A stretch of 64,000 nucleotides of DNA from Hydrogenophilales bacterium (GCA_016719465.1 JADJYY010000010.1:1-64000); one strand, 5' to 3'; positions 43,076 through 52,384 are shown, counted from the stretch's first letter. Numbers and translations: made by a program. The notes: generated by a model from the sequence alone, not told the origin.

Positions 43076-43384
43076 TCAGGCTTTCACGGAAAACAGCTTG
43101 CCGAAGTTGGCGATGTCCAGCACCTGCTTCACCGTTCCCTGGAGACCGGCGAGCACCACGTTCTTGCCCGTCGCCTCGGCCTTTTCCCGCAACAGCAGCA
43201 ACATGCCTAGGGCGGAACTATCCAGATAATCCACGGCGCGGAAATTGATCTCGATTTCGCGGATGCCCGACTCACCCAGGGCATTCTCGTAGGCCGCCCG
43301 GAAATCCCGGTGGGAATGGAAGTCGAAACGTCCGTTGAGACTCAGGGTGGCCTTGTTACCCTCCACCGCGCTCGCGATTTGCAT
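43076..43384 (-). CDS. STAS-domain anti-sigma factor antagonist (HsbA-like)
   Basis: A 102-residue STAS protein. The start at 43384 (MQIASAVEG) has ACGGAGC upstream; an ATG at 43408 is also possible. The phosphorylatable Ser is in VDYLDSSALGMLLLL. It should bind the HATPase domain of the neighbouring protein and be phosphorylated or dephosphorylated there. It lies in the same operon as the chemotaxis genes. Confidence 0.88.
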   Translation of the reverse strand: MQIASAVEGNKATLSLNGRFDFHSHRDFRAAYENALGESGIREIEINFRAVDYLDSSALGMLLLLREKAEATGKNVVLAGLQGTVKQVLDIANFGKLFSVKA

Positions 43385-43459
43385 GGTTTGCTCCGTGCTT
43401 GCTGTCATTGCCTCAATATCGGCGCGTTTTCCGATCTCTTTAGCGTGAACGTTTCAGGT

Positions 43460-44509
43460 TCAATTCTTGCGCCCCACGCGGTCGAGAATCCGCGCGGCGA
43501 TGTCCGGCAAGGGCACGACTTCCATCGCCGCCCCCAGTTCGACGGCCGCCTTGGGCATGCCGTAGACCACGCAGCTGGCCTCGTCCTGGGCGATGGTATG
43601 GGCGCCGGCGTGGCGCATGGCCAGCATCCCCTGGGCGCCATCCTTGCCCATGCCGGTGAGGATCACCCCCACGCCATGGGGGCCGAGCACCCGGGCGGCG
43701 CTCTGGAACAGGACATCCACGGAGGGCCGGTGCCGGTTCACCGGCTCCGCCCTGGACAGCTCGGTGTAATAAAAGGCGCCGCTCTTCCTGACCAGCAAAT
43801 GGGAATGACCCGGCGCGACATAGGCGTGGCCGGGCAGCACCCGCTCGTTGTGCTCCGCCTCCTTCACGGTCATGGCCGAAAGCCCGTCGAGGCGGGCGGC
43901 GAAGGATGCCGTGAAGGACTCGGGCATGTGCTGGGTGATGAGCATGCCCGGTGAGGAGGCGGGCATGCGCATGAGGCATTCCTTCAGGGCTTCGGTGCCG
44001 CCGGTGGACGAGCCCACGCAGATCAGTTTCTCCATGGTGTGGAGAAACTGGCCGGCCAGGGGCCTGGGCGCGCTGGGCGCCGCCTGGTTGAGCGCGTGGC
44101 GGCGAACGTGGGCGCTGGCGGCGGCGCGGATCTTGTCGCCAATTTCCAGGGAGAGTTCGTTCATGCCCTCGGGCACCCCCAGGCGGGGCTTGGTGATGAA
44201 GTCCACGGCGCCCAGTTCCAGGGCCTTGAGGGTGACCTCGTTGCCTTGCTCGGTGTGGGAAGACACCATGACCACCGGCATGGGCCGCAGGCGCATGAGC
44301 TTCTCCAGGAACTCAAGGCCGTTCATGCGGGGCATTTCCACATCCAGGGTCAACACATCCGGATTGACCTGCTTGATGAGATCCCGCGCCGCGACCGGAT
44401 CCGGGGCCTGGGCCACCACCTCCATATCGGCCTGGGCGTTGATGATTTCCTTCATCACGCTCCGGATCAGCGCGGAGTCGTCGATGATCAGGACCTTGAT
44501 TTTCGACAT
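43460..44509 (-). CDS. cheB: Chemotaxis protein-glutamate methylesterase CheB
   Basis: A 349-residue CheB; start at 44509 (MSKIKVLIIDDSA). Receiver domain with VLTLDVEMPRMNG, then a methylesterase domain with the catalytic Ser in CVGSSTGGTEAL, His in ITQHMPESFTASFA and Asp in GVILTGMGKDGAQG. It removes methyl groups from chemoreceptors. Ordered cheR-cheD-cheB on the minus strand. Confidence 0.94.
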   Translation of the reverse strand: MSKIKVLIIDDSALIRSVMKEIINAQADMEVVAQAPDPVAARDLIKQVNPDVLTLDVEMPRMNGLEFLEKLMRLRPMPVVMVSSHTEQGNEVTLKALELGAVDFITKPRLGVPEGMNELSLEIGDKIRAAASAHVRRHALNQAAPSAPRPLAGQFLHTMEKLICVGSSTGGTEALKECLMRMPASSPGMLITQHMPESFTASFAARLDGLSAMTVKEAEHNERVLPGHAYVAPGHSHLLVRKSGAFYYTELSRAEPVNRHRPSVDVLFQSAARVLGPHGVGVILTGMGKDGAQGMLAMRHAGAHTIAQDEASCVVYGMPKAAVELGAAMEVVPLPDIAARILDRVGRKN

Positions 44510-44544
44510 CGCGTCAAGTTTAGGTATGTCAGGGACAAACACCC

Positions 44545-45159
44545 TCAGGAGAACAGCTCCACATCGCCGGCGATGGGGGTCGTTCTGAGACGCTGGCCAT
44601 AGTCCTTCTCCCGATCGATGATGGTGTTGTTGTGCACGGACTTGAGCTTGCGCACCATGACCCGGCCGGAGGCGGGATAGAAATAGACCTTGCGCGGATA
44701 CGGGCCCTTGAGATCATCGGCCACCACGCGAATGCGCTCGGTGCGGAGATAATCCAGGACGAATTCGCTGTTCATCTCGCCGATATTCACCGTGGTGAAG
44801 CCCCGCAGCACCGCCGCGCCGCCGAACACCTTGGCTTCCAGCCGGTTCCGGTTCGCGCCCAGCTTGACCAGCTGGTTCACCAGCACTTCCATGGCGTAGC
44901 CGCCATAGCGGGCGGAACTGGACAGCATGTCGTGCTGGTCGCCGCCACCTTCCGGCAGCATGAAATGGTTCATGCCGCCGATGCCGGTCCTGGGATCGCG
45001 GATGCAGGCCGCCACGCAGGAGCCCAGCACCGTCACCAGCAGCATGTCGCGGCCGGTGACGTAATACTCCCCGGGCAGGATCTTCGCCGCCTCAGTATTG
45101 AAGTTGCGGTCGAAATAGTGATTGGGGGCGAGAACTTCCTCGAAGCCGGGACGGCTCAC
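44545..45159 (-). CDS. cheD: Chemoreceptor glutamine deamidase CheD
   Basis: A 204-residue protein with a GTG start at 45159 that overlaps the cheR stop (GTGA). The catalytic Cys is in VTVLGSCVAACIRD, the His in GGMNHFMLP, and KVFGGAAVL is conserved. CheD deamidates Gln residues of chemoreceptors. Confidence 0.92.
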   Translation of the reverse strand: MSRPGFEEVLAPNHYFDRNFNTEAAKILPGEYYVTGRDMLLVTVLGSCVAACIRDPRTGIGGMNHFMLPEGGGDQHDMLSSSARYGGYAMEVLVNQLVKLGANRNRLEAKVFGGAAVLRGFTTVNIGEMNSEFVLDYLRTERIRVVADDLKGPYPRKVYFYPASGRVMVRKLKSVHNNTIIDREKDYGQRLRTTPIAGDVELFS

Positions 45160-46001
45160 TTGGCCCCCCTCGCCTCGACATGCTCGTACACCGTCTGTCC
45201 CCGCAGCCGGAACAGGTCGGTGGCGTGGTACAGGGCCTCGGAATGGCCGACGAACAGCAAGCCGTCCGGCTTCAGCAGGGGCTTCATCTTTTTCAGGATG
45301 GCGTACTGGGTCGGCTTGTCGAAATAGATCATCACGTTGCGACAGAAGATGGCGTCCAGCGGCTGGCGAATCGACCAGACGCCGTCGAGCAGATTGAGGC
45401 GGAAGAACTTCACCATGGCCCGCAATTCCGGCTTCACCTTGGCCATCCCCGTCCTGTCGCCGGTTCCCTTGTGGAAAAACTGCCGCTGCTGGACCTGGGA
45501 AAGCTTGTTCAGCCGCTCCAGGGGATAGATGCCATCGGCCGCCTTCTTCAGCACGCTGGTGTCCAGGTCCGAGGCCAGCACCTCCACCGGCGCATCGAAT
45601 CCGCCCAGGGCCTCCACCGCCGTCATGGCGATGGAGTAAGGCTCTTCCCCGGTACTGGAAGCGGAACTCCAGATGGTGATGGGCCGGTCGCGCCGGGTTT
45701 TCAGGAAATCCTTCAGGATATGGAAGTGGTGCGCCTCGCGGAAGAAATCCGTGAGGTTGGTGGTGAGGGAATTGACGAAAGCCTCCCACTCGTCCGCATG
45801 CCCGGTCCGGATCAGGGCCAGGTAATCCTGGAAGCTGCGCTGGCCCGTGGCCCGAAGGCGCCGGGCGAGGCGGCTGTAAACCATGTCTTCCTTGGCGTCG
45901 GACAGAGCGATCCCGGCGTGATCGTAGATCATCTTGCGGACTTCCTCGAAGTCCCTGTGGGAAAACGCGAATTCCCGCTGGAGCGCGCCCGCCTCGGCCA
46001 T
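45156..46001 (-). CDS. cheR: Chemotaxis methyltransferase CheR
   Basis: A 281-residue CheR; start at 46001 behind GGAGGAG. The N-terminal helical domain (LARRLRATGQRSFQDYL) is followed by the SAM-binding domain with SASSTGEEPYSIAM, CRNVMIYFDK and LFVGHSEAL. It methylates chemoreceptor glutamates. The receptor gene ends three bases upstream. Confidence 0.94.
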   Translation of the reverse strand: MAEAGALQREFAFSHRDFEEVRKMIYDHAGIALSDAKEDMVYSRLARRLRATGQRSFQDYLALIRTGHADEWEAFVNSLTTNLTDFFREAHHFHILKDFLKTRRDRPITIWSSASSTGEEPYSIAMTAVEALGGFDAPVEVLASDLDTSVLKKAADGIYPLERLNKLSQVQQRQFFHKGTGDRTGMAKVKPELRAMVKFFRLNLLDGVWSIRQPLDAIFCRNVMIYFDKPTQYAILKKMKPLLKPDGLLFVGHSEALYHATDLFRLRGQTVYEHVEARGAK

Positions 46002-46003
46002 GT

Positions 46004-48826
46004 TCAGAACTCCTCCCACTCATCCTCCGATCTGGATGGGGGCGGGGAAGCAATCTTGCGCATGGCGCGCTCGGGCGCGGGCAGGGCGGCGCGCTCGGCG
46101 AACGCCCGGCGCGTCGGTGGGGTCGGGGCGGCGATGCGGCCGCCGCCGCCGTCCAGCCTGAACACCGACACCGCCTGGGCCAGGGCGCCGGCCTGGTCCT
46201 GCAGGCTCTCGGCGGCGGCCGCCGCCTCCTCCACCAGGGCGGCGTTCTGCTGGGTGGTCTCGTCCATCTGGGCGATGGCCTGGTTCACCTGTTCGATGCC
46301 CTGGCTCTGCTCGGTGCTGGCGGCGCTGATCTCGCCCATGATGTCGGTCACCCGCTTCACGGCGTTGACGATCTCGTCCATGGTGTGGCCGGCCTGTTCC
46401 ACCAGCCGGTAGCCGTCGGTGACCTTGTCGGTGGAGTCGCCGATGAGGCCCTTGATCTCCTTGGCGGCGGCGGCACTCCGCTGCGCCAGGCTGCGGACTT
46501 CGCCGGCCACCACGGCGAAGCCCCGGCCCTGTTCGCCGGCCCGGGCGGCTTCGACGGCGGCGTTGAGGGCGAGGATGTTGGTCTGGAACGCTATGCCGTC
46601 AATGACGCTGATGATGTCGGCGATCTTCTTGCTGCTGTCGGCGATGGCGCCCATGGTGTGCACCACCTGGCCCACCACTTCGCCGCCCTTGACGGCGATG
46701 TCGGAGGCGCCCCGGGCGAGCTGGTTGGCTTGCCGGGCGTTGTCGGCGTTCTGTTTCACCGTGCTGGTGAACTGGTCCATGGAGCTGGCGGTTTCTTCCA
46801 GGCTGCTGGCCTGGGATTCGGTGCGGCTGGAGAGGTCGGCGTTGCCGCTGGCGATTTCCCGGGCGGCGGTGTTGATGGCGTCGGTGGCTTCGCGGATCTG
46901 GGCGACGATTTCGCTCAATTGTTCGCTGGTGGCGTTGGTGTCGTCCTTGAGCTGGCCGAACAGGCCCTGGTAGTCGCCTTCGATGCGTTGGCCCAGATCA
47001 CCCTGGGACAGGGCCCGGAGCACGCCGGCGACGTCGTTCATGCCGCGTTCGCTGGTTTCCACCAGCTTGTTGATGCCTTCGGCCAGTTGCAGGAAGAAGC
47101 CATCCTTGCCATTCACGTCCAGCCGCTGGCTGAAGTCGCCGGCGGCGGCGGCGGTGACCAGGTCGGCGATTTCCTTTTCGGTGGCCGACTCCTCGGTACG
47201 GTCGCGCCACTCGCCCACCGAACCGAGTCGTTCCCCCGCCTCGTTGAAGATCGGGTTGGTCGTCAGGGCATACAACCTGTCGCCGATGACGATCTCGGAA
47301 CGGGCCGTGTCGCGCAGGTTCGCCAGCCGGTCCAGGGCGGCCTGGGGGTCGGGGTAGAACACGCCGATGGAGGAGCCGATGAAACCGTCGGCGGAGAAGC
47401 CGGGAACGGTTTTCCGGATCGCCTGCTCGGTATGCCGCAGGGTCTCCAGCAGGGCCTTGTTGGCGTAGAACACCCGGCCATCGTTGTCGGCGATGCGGAC
47501 ATTGGTGGAAACGCTGTCCAGGGCCTGGCGGATGCGCAGGTTTCCGTCGGAGATCCGCTTCGCCTCGGCCACGTCGAAGCCCAGCCTGGTCTGCATGGAT
47601 TCCAGGTTTTCCAGGACATTGCCGATTTCATCCTGGCGCTCGATCGGGATCCGGTTGTCGTAGTTGCCCTCGCTGATGCGCTGGAACACGCCGGCGGTGC
47701 GGTTCAACGGCCCCACGATGTCCCGCATCAGCAGCCAGGCGAACCAGAGGGCGAGGATGACCCCCAGGCCCATGCCCGCCAGGCCGATGGCGAGAACACC
47801 GCGAGAGCGGGCATTGGCCGCCTCGTAATCCTCCCTGGCCTGATTTTGCAGAAGCGCCCGCAGGCTTTCCATCTTGTCACGGGCATCGCCATACAAGGGG
47901 TTCACCCGCGTCAGAAGAACGTGGGTGGCGGCTTTGTAATCCGCCGCCTTCACCGCTTCCATGGCCGGCTGCAATCCTTCCTGGACAAAGCGTGCCCGTG
48001 CTTCGGCGAACGCGGCGGCCGTGGCGGCCGATTCCGCCGGCAACTGGATGGCCTGGAATTCCCGCCACAGGGCGCTGATCTGGTCGCGATTGGCGGCCAT
48101 GGCGTCGAGGTGTTTGCCAACCGGATGGTCATGCTGGCTGGCGGATGGCCCGCCCGGGTCATGTTGCACGGTCAGCGCCACCTGGGTCTGGTTCTCGCTC
48201 ATCAGGCGCACCACCTGGCCGACGATACGGATGGGTTCCAGGCGCGCGTGGTACAGGGCTTCCATGTCCTTGTTGGTCATCGACACGCCGCCCATGCCGA
48301 CGGTCGAGCCCACCAGGATCATGACGATCACCATGCCCATGATGCCGGTCAGGCGTTGCTTGATGGTCATGCGGTTGAGGAAGGCTTTCAGGCCGGAGGG
48401 GCGCAGGGATTTGGCCTTGCCCTCGTTGAGCGCCCGGTACAGGGTCTCGGCCTGGCTGAGCCGGTCGCGGTCGGGCTTGCGGCGCACCGAGAGATACCCG
48501 GTGACCTGGCCGCCTTGCCGAATCGGCGCCACATGGGCCTCGACCCAGTAATGGTCGCCGTTCTTGCAGCGGTTCTTGACCATGCCCACCCAGGGCCGGC
48601 CAGCCTGGACGGTGTCCCACAGGTCCTTGAAGGCGGCGGCGGGCATGTCCGGATGACGCACGATGTTCTGGGGCGCCCCCAGCAACTCCTCGCGGCTGAA
48701 GCCGCTGATGGCGACGAAGGTGTCATTGACGTGGGTGATGACACCCCGGGTGTCCGTCGTGGAAACGATGGTTTCCCCTTCCCGCATCTGGCGTTCGACG
48801 CCAGTCACAGGCATGTTCACTCGCAT
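46004..48826 (-). CDS. PAS-containing methyl-accepting chemotaxis protein
   Basis: A 940-residue chemoreceptor. It begins with an Aer-like PAS domain (MPVTGVERQ, THVNDTFVAISGF), a membrane helix near residue 165, a large outer four-helix domain, a second membrane helix near residue 345, HAMP, a second PAS (FYANKALLETL), a further HAMP-like unit, and the signalling tip (VIDGIAFQTNILALNAAVEA). The last residues, DEWEEF, match the xWxxF CheR/CheB docking pentapeptide. The start at 48826 has GAGGA upstream. No cheA or cheW is in the window. Confidence 0.92.
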   Translation of the reverse strand: MRVNMPVTGVERQMREGETIVSTTDTRGVITHVNDTFVAISGFSREELLGAPQNIVRHPDMPAAAFKDLWDTVQAGRPWVGMVKNRCKNGDHYWVEAHVAPIRQGGQVTGYLSVRRKPDRDRLSQAETLYRALNEGKAKSLRPSGLKAFLNRMTIKQRLTGIMGMVIVMILVGSTVGMGGVSMTNKDMEALYHARLEPIRIVGQVVRLMSENQTQVALTVQHDPGGPSASQHDHPVGKHLDAMAANRDQISALWREFQAIQLPAESAATAAAFAEARARFVQEGLQPAMEAVKAADYKAATHVLLTRVNPLYGDARDKMESLRALLQNQAREDYEAANARSRGVLAIGLAGMGLGVILALWFAWLLMRDIVGPLNRTAGVFQRISEGNYDNRIPIERQDEIGNVLENLESMQTRLGFDVAEAKRISDGNLRIRQALDSVSTNVRIADNDGRVFYANKALLETLRHTEQAIRKTVPGFSADGFIGSSIGVFYPDPQAALDRLANLRDTARSEIVIGDRLYALTTNPIFNEAGERLGSVGEWRDRTEESATEKEIADLVTAAAAGDFSQRLDVNGKDGFFLQLAEGINKLVETSERGMNDVAGVLRALSQGDLGQRIEGDYQGLFGQLKDDTNATSEQLSEIVAQIREATDAINTAAREIASGNADLSSRTESQASSLEETASSMDQFTSTVKQNADNARQANQLARGASDIAVKGGEVVGQVVHTMGAIADSSKKIADIISVIDGIAFQTNILALNAAVEAARAGEQGRGFAVVAGEVRSLAQRSAAAAKEIKGLIGDSTDKVTDGYRLVEQAGHTMDEIVNAVKRVTDIMGEISAASTEQSQGIEQVNQAIAQMDETTQQNAALVEEAAAAAESLQDQAGALAQAVSVFRLDGGGGRIAAPTPPTRRAFAERAALPAPERAMRKIASPPPSRSEDEWEEF

Positions 48827-49088
48827 AGCATTTCCTCAGCGTGTACACCGAAAGCCATCGATGTCCCGGCCACTTCCGCCGGACGGCGCATGGCTCGGGT
48901 GATGTCCGAGGATTAACGGCAGCGGGGGCGGCTTTAACGTGAAGTCGGCACCCCCGGGGGGGTGGGAACAGGCACGCTGGTGTCTTCTCAAAGCCATGTC
49001 CGTTAGTCAGAAACTCGGGCCACGCGGGGAGAACGACCGAAGCCGGGGTGTGCTCCCGGTCGGCGGGCAAGACGCCCGGGGCGGCGGC

Positions 49089-49970
49089 TCAGGCGACCAG
49101 ACGGCGCAGGGCTTCCTGGTATTTTTCCGCCGTGCGGGCCACCACCTCGGGCGGCAACTCGGGCCCGGGCGATTGCTTGTTCCAGCCGGAGGCCGTCAGC
49201 CAGTCGCGCACGTATTGCTTGTCGTAGCTCGGCGGATTCTCGCCGACCCGGTACTGGTCGGCGGGCCAGAAGCGGGAAGAGTCCGGCGTCAGCACTTCGT
49301 CGATGAGGGTCAGTGTTCCGGCCTCGTCTAGACCGAATTCGAACTTGGTGTCGGCGATGATGATGCCCCGGGTGAGGGCATACGCCGCGGCCGCCTGGTA
49401 GAGCGCGATGGCCGCGTCCCGGACCCGGGCGGCGATTTCCGGGCCGAGCAGGGCCTGGCACTGGGCGAAATCGATGTTCTCGTCGTGGGCGCCCACGGCG
49501 GCCTTGGTGGAGGGCGTGAACAGGGGCTCGGGCAACTTGTCCGCCAGTCTGAGCCCGGCCGGCAGGGGGATGCCACAGACCTTGCCGGTCTTCTGGTAAT
49601 CCGCCCAGCCCGACCCCACCAGATAGCCCCGCACGATAGCTTCCACCGGCAGGGCCTTGAGCCGTTTCACCACGATGGCGCGTCCGGCCACCTGGTCCCG
49701 CTCCGAAGGTTGAACCACCGACTCCGGCGCGTCGCCGGTGAGTTGGTTAGGCAGGATGTTCGACAACTTCCCGAACCAGAAATCCGCCACCGCCGTCAGC
49801 ACCTTGCCCTTGTCCGGGATGGGCGTGGGCAGCACCACGTCGAAGGCGGACAGCCGGTCGGTGGTGACGATAAGCATGCGTTTGTCATCGATGGCATAGA
49901 TGTCGCGCACCTTGCCCTTGTGGATCAGGGGCAGGGACTGGATGGAGGATTCGAACAGGGCGTCGGTCAT
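49089..49970 (-). CDS. purC: SAICAR synthetase
   Basis: A 293-residue PurC of the longer type. HKGKVRDIYAIDD, VVKRLKALPVEAIVRGYL, DTKFEFGLDE and IDEVLTPDSSRFWP are the ATP and CAIR binding motifs. It makes SAICAR in purine synthesis. In many betaproteobacteria it follows fba, and here a toxin-antitoxin pair and about 450 bp of unassigned DNA lie between them. Confidence 0.95.
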   Translation of the reverse strand: MTDALFESSIQSLPLIHKGKVRDIYAIDDKRMLIVTTDRLSAFDVVLPTPIPDKGKVLTAVADFWFGKLSNILPNQLTGDAPESVVQPSERDQVAGRAIVVKRLKALPVEAIVRGYLVGSGWADYQKTGKVCGIPLPAGLRLADKLPEPLFTPSTKAAVGAHDENIDFAQCQALLGPEIAARVRDAAIALYQAAAAYALTRGIIIADTKFEFGLDEAGTLTLIDEVLTPDSSRFWPADQYRVGENPPSYDKQYVRDWLTASGWNKQSPGPELPPEVVARTAEKYQEALRRLVA

Positions 49971-50076
49971 GGTGTGCAGGCGGCTGGGGGATGCGGCATT
50001 TTAGCGGGTAGAGGGGTCGGGCGTGTCTTGGATGGATGCCGGGCCGCCCCAACCCTTCCGCGTATCCGATCATCGA

Positions 50077-50174
50077 TCAGACCAGCGTGTAGCGCTTCAT
50101 CGAGCCGCCGTAAGGAGAAAGCCATAAGTAATGATCGAGTTCCAGTGCATGCCGACGATGCCGTGGGTGGTCAT
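50077..50174 (-). pseudogene. Short gene remnant coupled to the PIN toxin
   Basis: The minus-strand ATG at 50172-50174 overlaps the PIN stop. It encodes GIVGMHWNSIITYGF and then a stop, but a frame shift of one base near 50105 continues with YGGSMKRYTLV to a TGA at 50077-50079. Both halves look protein-like, so it is probably a decayed small gene. No family is recognised. Confidence 0.3.
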
Positions 50175-50596
50175 GACTTGAGGGTCTTCAGGAAGATCTC
50201 GGCGCTGACGATGGGGCAGGCAATCTGGCCGGAGAGGCTGAGCAAATCCAGATCACCGCTGACCAGGTAGTCGGCCTGTGCGGCGACGGCGAGTTGCAAG
50301 AAGGGCTGGTCGTAAACGTCACGGCAAGCCGGCGTGGCGGGCGGCGGGCTGGGAATGCGCACGGTTTCGCACCAGGGCAGATAGTCGGCCAGCAACTCGC
50401 CCTGTTGGTCAGCGTCGAGCCTGAACTTGGGGTAAGCCAGTACGCGGATCAGTTCGGCGGTGGTGGTCCTGGACACGAGAGGAACAAAGCGGGCTCCCTG
50501 CCAGGCATGGCGCAGGATTGCGAGGCGGCCTTGGGCGAATACCAGGGCGGAGAGCACCAGGTTGGTGTCCAGCACCACGCGCGGTGGCTGGCTCAT
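50171..50596 (-). CDS. PIN-domain toxin (putative toxin-antitoxin component)
   Basis: A 141-residue PIN nuclease of the TIGR00305 kind. Asp/Glu residues are in VVLDTNLVLSALVF, TTAELIRVLAYPKF, RDVYDQPFLQLAVAA and YLVSGDLDLL, matching the metal-binding set. The start overlaps the antitoxin stop by four bases. Confidence 0.85.
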   Translation of the reverse strand: MSQPPRVVLDTNLVLSALVFAQGRLAILRHAWQGARFVPLVSRTTTAELIRVLAYPKFRLDADQQGELLADYLPWCETVRIPSPPPATPACRDVYDQPFLQLAVAAQADYLVSGDLDLLSLSGQIACPIVSAEIFLKTLKS

Positions 50597-50832
50597 TTCT
50601 TCTGTTTGGCGTCTGGTTGGCGCGCCCAGGCAACGGCATCGGCGATGTCCTGCTCCCGCAGGTCAAGTTCGGCCAGCTTGGCGCGCACGGCATCGGCGCG
50701 CTGAATGCGGACGGGGGTGAGGATGATCTGTCCGTCCCGTGTCTGCACATCGAAGTATTCGGTGGGGCCGAGGGCGTTGGTCACGCTCTTGGGCAGGGTG
50801 AGCTGATTCTTGGCGGTCATCTTGGCGAGCAT
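50593..50832 (-). CDS. AbrB/MazE-type antitoxin
   Basis: A 79-residue protein with the SpoVT-AbrB swapped-hairpin fold (AKMTAKNQLTLPKSVTNALG, YFDVQTRDGQIILTP) and a helical tail that would bind the toxin. A perfect palindrome lies 18 bp upstream of its start. Confidence 0.85.
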   Translation of the reverse strand: MLAKMTAKNQLTLPKSVTNALGPTEYFDVQTRDGQIILTPVRIQRADAVRAKLAELDLREQDIADAVAWARQPDAKQKK

Positions 50833-50849
50833 GGTGCGTCTCGACGCGG

Positions 50850-50870
50850 AAAGTAAGGAAACCTTACTTT
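50850..50870. promoter_or_regulatory. Palindromic operator of the AbrB/PIN pair
   Basis: AAAGTAAGG-AAA-CCTTACTTT: perfect 9-bp arms three bases apart, just upstream of the antitoxin start. An AbrB-type autorepressor site is the simplest reading. Confidence 0.65.
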
Positions 50871-51242
50871 AGTGTTGTTACGGACGAAGCTCAAGCCGCT
50901 GTTGGCTGCCAGAGCGCTTCGTTGAACCTAGAAACGGCAGTTGACCGCTCATTTGCCCTTGTCAAGGCGCATGGATATTGACGAAATGCCTTTCGGCTGA
51001 CCTCACCCCATATGTGAGGTCGCTACGCCCCCTCTGGCACGTCCGGGCGGGCGTCTGGCTTTGTTGCACCCGCAAGGGGTACGCCGGATTCGTAAGCCGC
51101 CAAAGGCGGCAACGACTCCGCTGCTCCTTCTTGCAGGCCCCGGCATGCGGCGTCGCCGATGGCGGCCTGGCGAATGTAACCGTCGTACGAGGAGCATAAG
51201 GTGACTCGCGGTTCCGGCCGAATAGCAGCCACACCCCCGGAC
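50871..51242. other. Unassigned intergenic stretch
   Basis: No convincing gene. A minus-strand frame at 51023-51244 shows some protein-like runs (SSYDGYIRQAAIGDAACRG) and could be a remnant, but it has no ribosome-binding site and no known match. It may mark a past insertion between fba and purC. Confidence 0.35.
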
Positions 51243-51272
51243 AAAAAAATGGCGGCCTATGGCCGCCATTTT
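51243..51272 (-). terminator. Intrinsic terminator after fba
   Basis: AATGGCGGCC and GGCCGCCATT form a 10-bp stem around three bases, with an A run on the left that reads as a T tract on the minus strand. It ends the tkt-gap-pgk-pyk-fba transcript. Confidence 0.85.
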
Positions 51273-51288
51273 CAGTAGGTACAGATGC

Positions 51289-52356
51289 TCAGTTGACCTT
51301 GGGGTCCAGCTCGCCCTTGTCGTAGCGCTTCTGCATGTCTTCCAGGCTGTAGACCTTGGTGATCTTGCTGGCCTGGCCGGCGGCGCCGAAGGCTTCGTAG
51401 CGGGCGGCGCAGATGCCGCTCATGGCCTTGGTGGCTTCCTTGAGGAACTTGCGCGGGTCGAAGTTGGCCTTGTTCTCGGCCAGGTGCTTGCGGATGGCGC
51501 CGGTGGAGGCCATGCGCAGGTCGGTGTCGATGTTCACCTTGCGCACGCCGTTCTTGATGCCTTCCACGATCTCGCTGACGGGCACGCCGTAAGTCTGGCC
51601 CATGTCGCCGCCGTAGCTGTTGATGATGGCGAGCCAGTCTTCCGGCACCGAGGAGGAACCGTGCATGACCAGGTGCACGCTGGGGATGCGCTGGTGGATT
51701 TCCTTGACGCGGTCGATGCGCAGCACCTTGCCGGTGGGCTTCTGGGTGAACTTGTAGGCGCCGTGGGAGGTGCCGATGGCGATGGCCAGGGCATCCACGT
51801 GGGTCTTGCTGACGAAGTCGGCGGCCTCGTTCGGGTCGGTCAGCAGGGCGGAATGGTCCAGCACGCCTTCGGCGCCGTGGCCGTCTTCCTCGCCGGCCTT
51901 GCCGGTTTCCAGGGAACCCAGGCAGCCCAGCTCGCCTTCCACGGAGACGCCGCAGGCATGGGCCAGTTCCGCCACGTGGCGGGTGGTGTCCACGTTGTAT
52001 TCATAGGTGGAGGGGGTCTTGCCGTCGGTGCCCAGGGAGCCATCCATCATCACGGAGCTGAAGCCGGACTGGATGGAGCGGAAGCAGATGCTGGGGGAAG
52101 CGCCGTGGTCCTGGTGCATGCACACGGGGATGTGGGGGTAGGACTCGATGGCGGCCAGGATCAGGTGGCGCAGGAAGGGCTCGCCGGCATAGGAACGGGC
52201 GCCGGCGGAGCCTTGCAGGATCACCGGGCTGTTGGTCTTGTCGGCGGCCTGCATGATGGCCTGGACCTGTTCCATGTTGTTGACGTTGAAGGCCGGCAGG
52301 CCGTAGCCGTTTTCGGCGGCGTGGTCGAGCAGTTGACGCAGGGAAATCAGAGCCAT
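51289..52356 (-). CDS. fba: Fructose-bisphosphate aldolase, class II (Calvin type)
   Basis: A 355-residue zinc aldolase. Metal ligands are in VCMHQDHGASP, ELGCLGSLE, and AIGTSHGAYKF plus VMHGSSSVPED; VNIDTDLRMA binds phosphate. It splits or makes fructose 1,6-bisphosphate (and sedoheptulose bisphosphate in the Calvin cycle). Last gene of the block; followed by a terminator. Confidence 0.95.
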   Translation of the reverse strand: MALISLRQLLDHAAENGYGLPAFNVNNMEQVQAIMQAADKTNSPVILQGSAGARSYAGEPFLRHLILAAIESYPHIPVCMHQDHGASPSICFRSIQSGFSSVMMDGSLGTDGKTPSTYEYNVDTTRHVAELAHACGVSVEGELGCLGSLETGKAGEEDGHGAEGVLDHSALLTDPNEAADFVSKTHVDALAIAIGTSHGAYKFTQKPTGKVLRIDRVKEIHQRIPSVHLVMHGSSSVPEDWLAIINSYGGDMGQTYGVPVSEIVEGIKNGVRKVNIDTDLRMASTGAIRKHLAENKANFDPRKFLKEATKAMSGICAARYEAFGAAGQASKITKVYSLEDMQKRYDKGELDPKVN

Positions 52357-52384
52357 CTGGAAATCTCCTTTCGAGTGATAGTGA

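Noticed and set aside
48900..48950. Sigma-28-like promoter before the chemoreceptor
   Set aside because: TAAA and GCCGTTAA are present on the minus strand but the spacing is about three bases short of the consensus.
51023..51244. Small minus-strand frame after fba
   Set aside because: Some protein-like stretches but no ribosome-binding site or known motif; kept only as a note in the intergenic entry.
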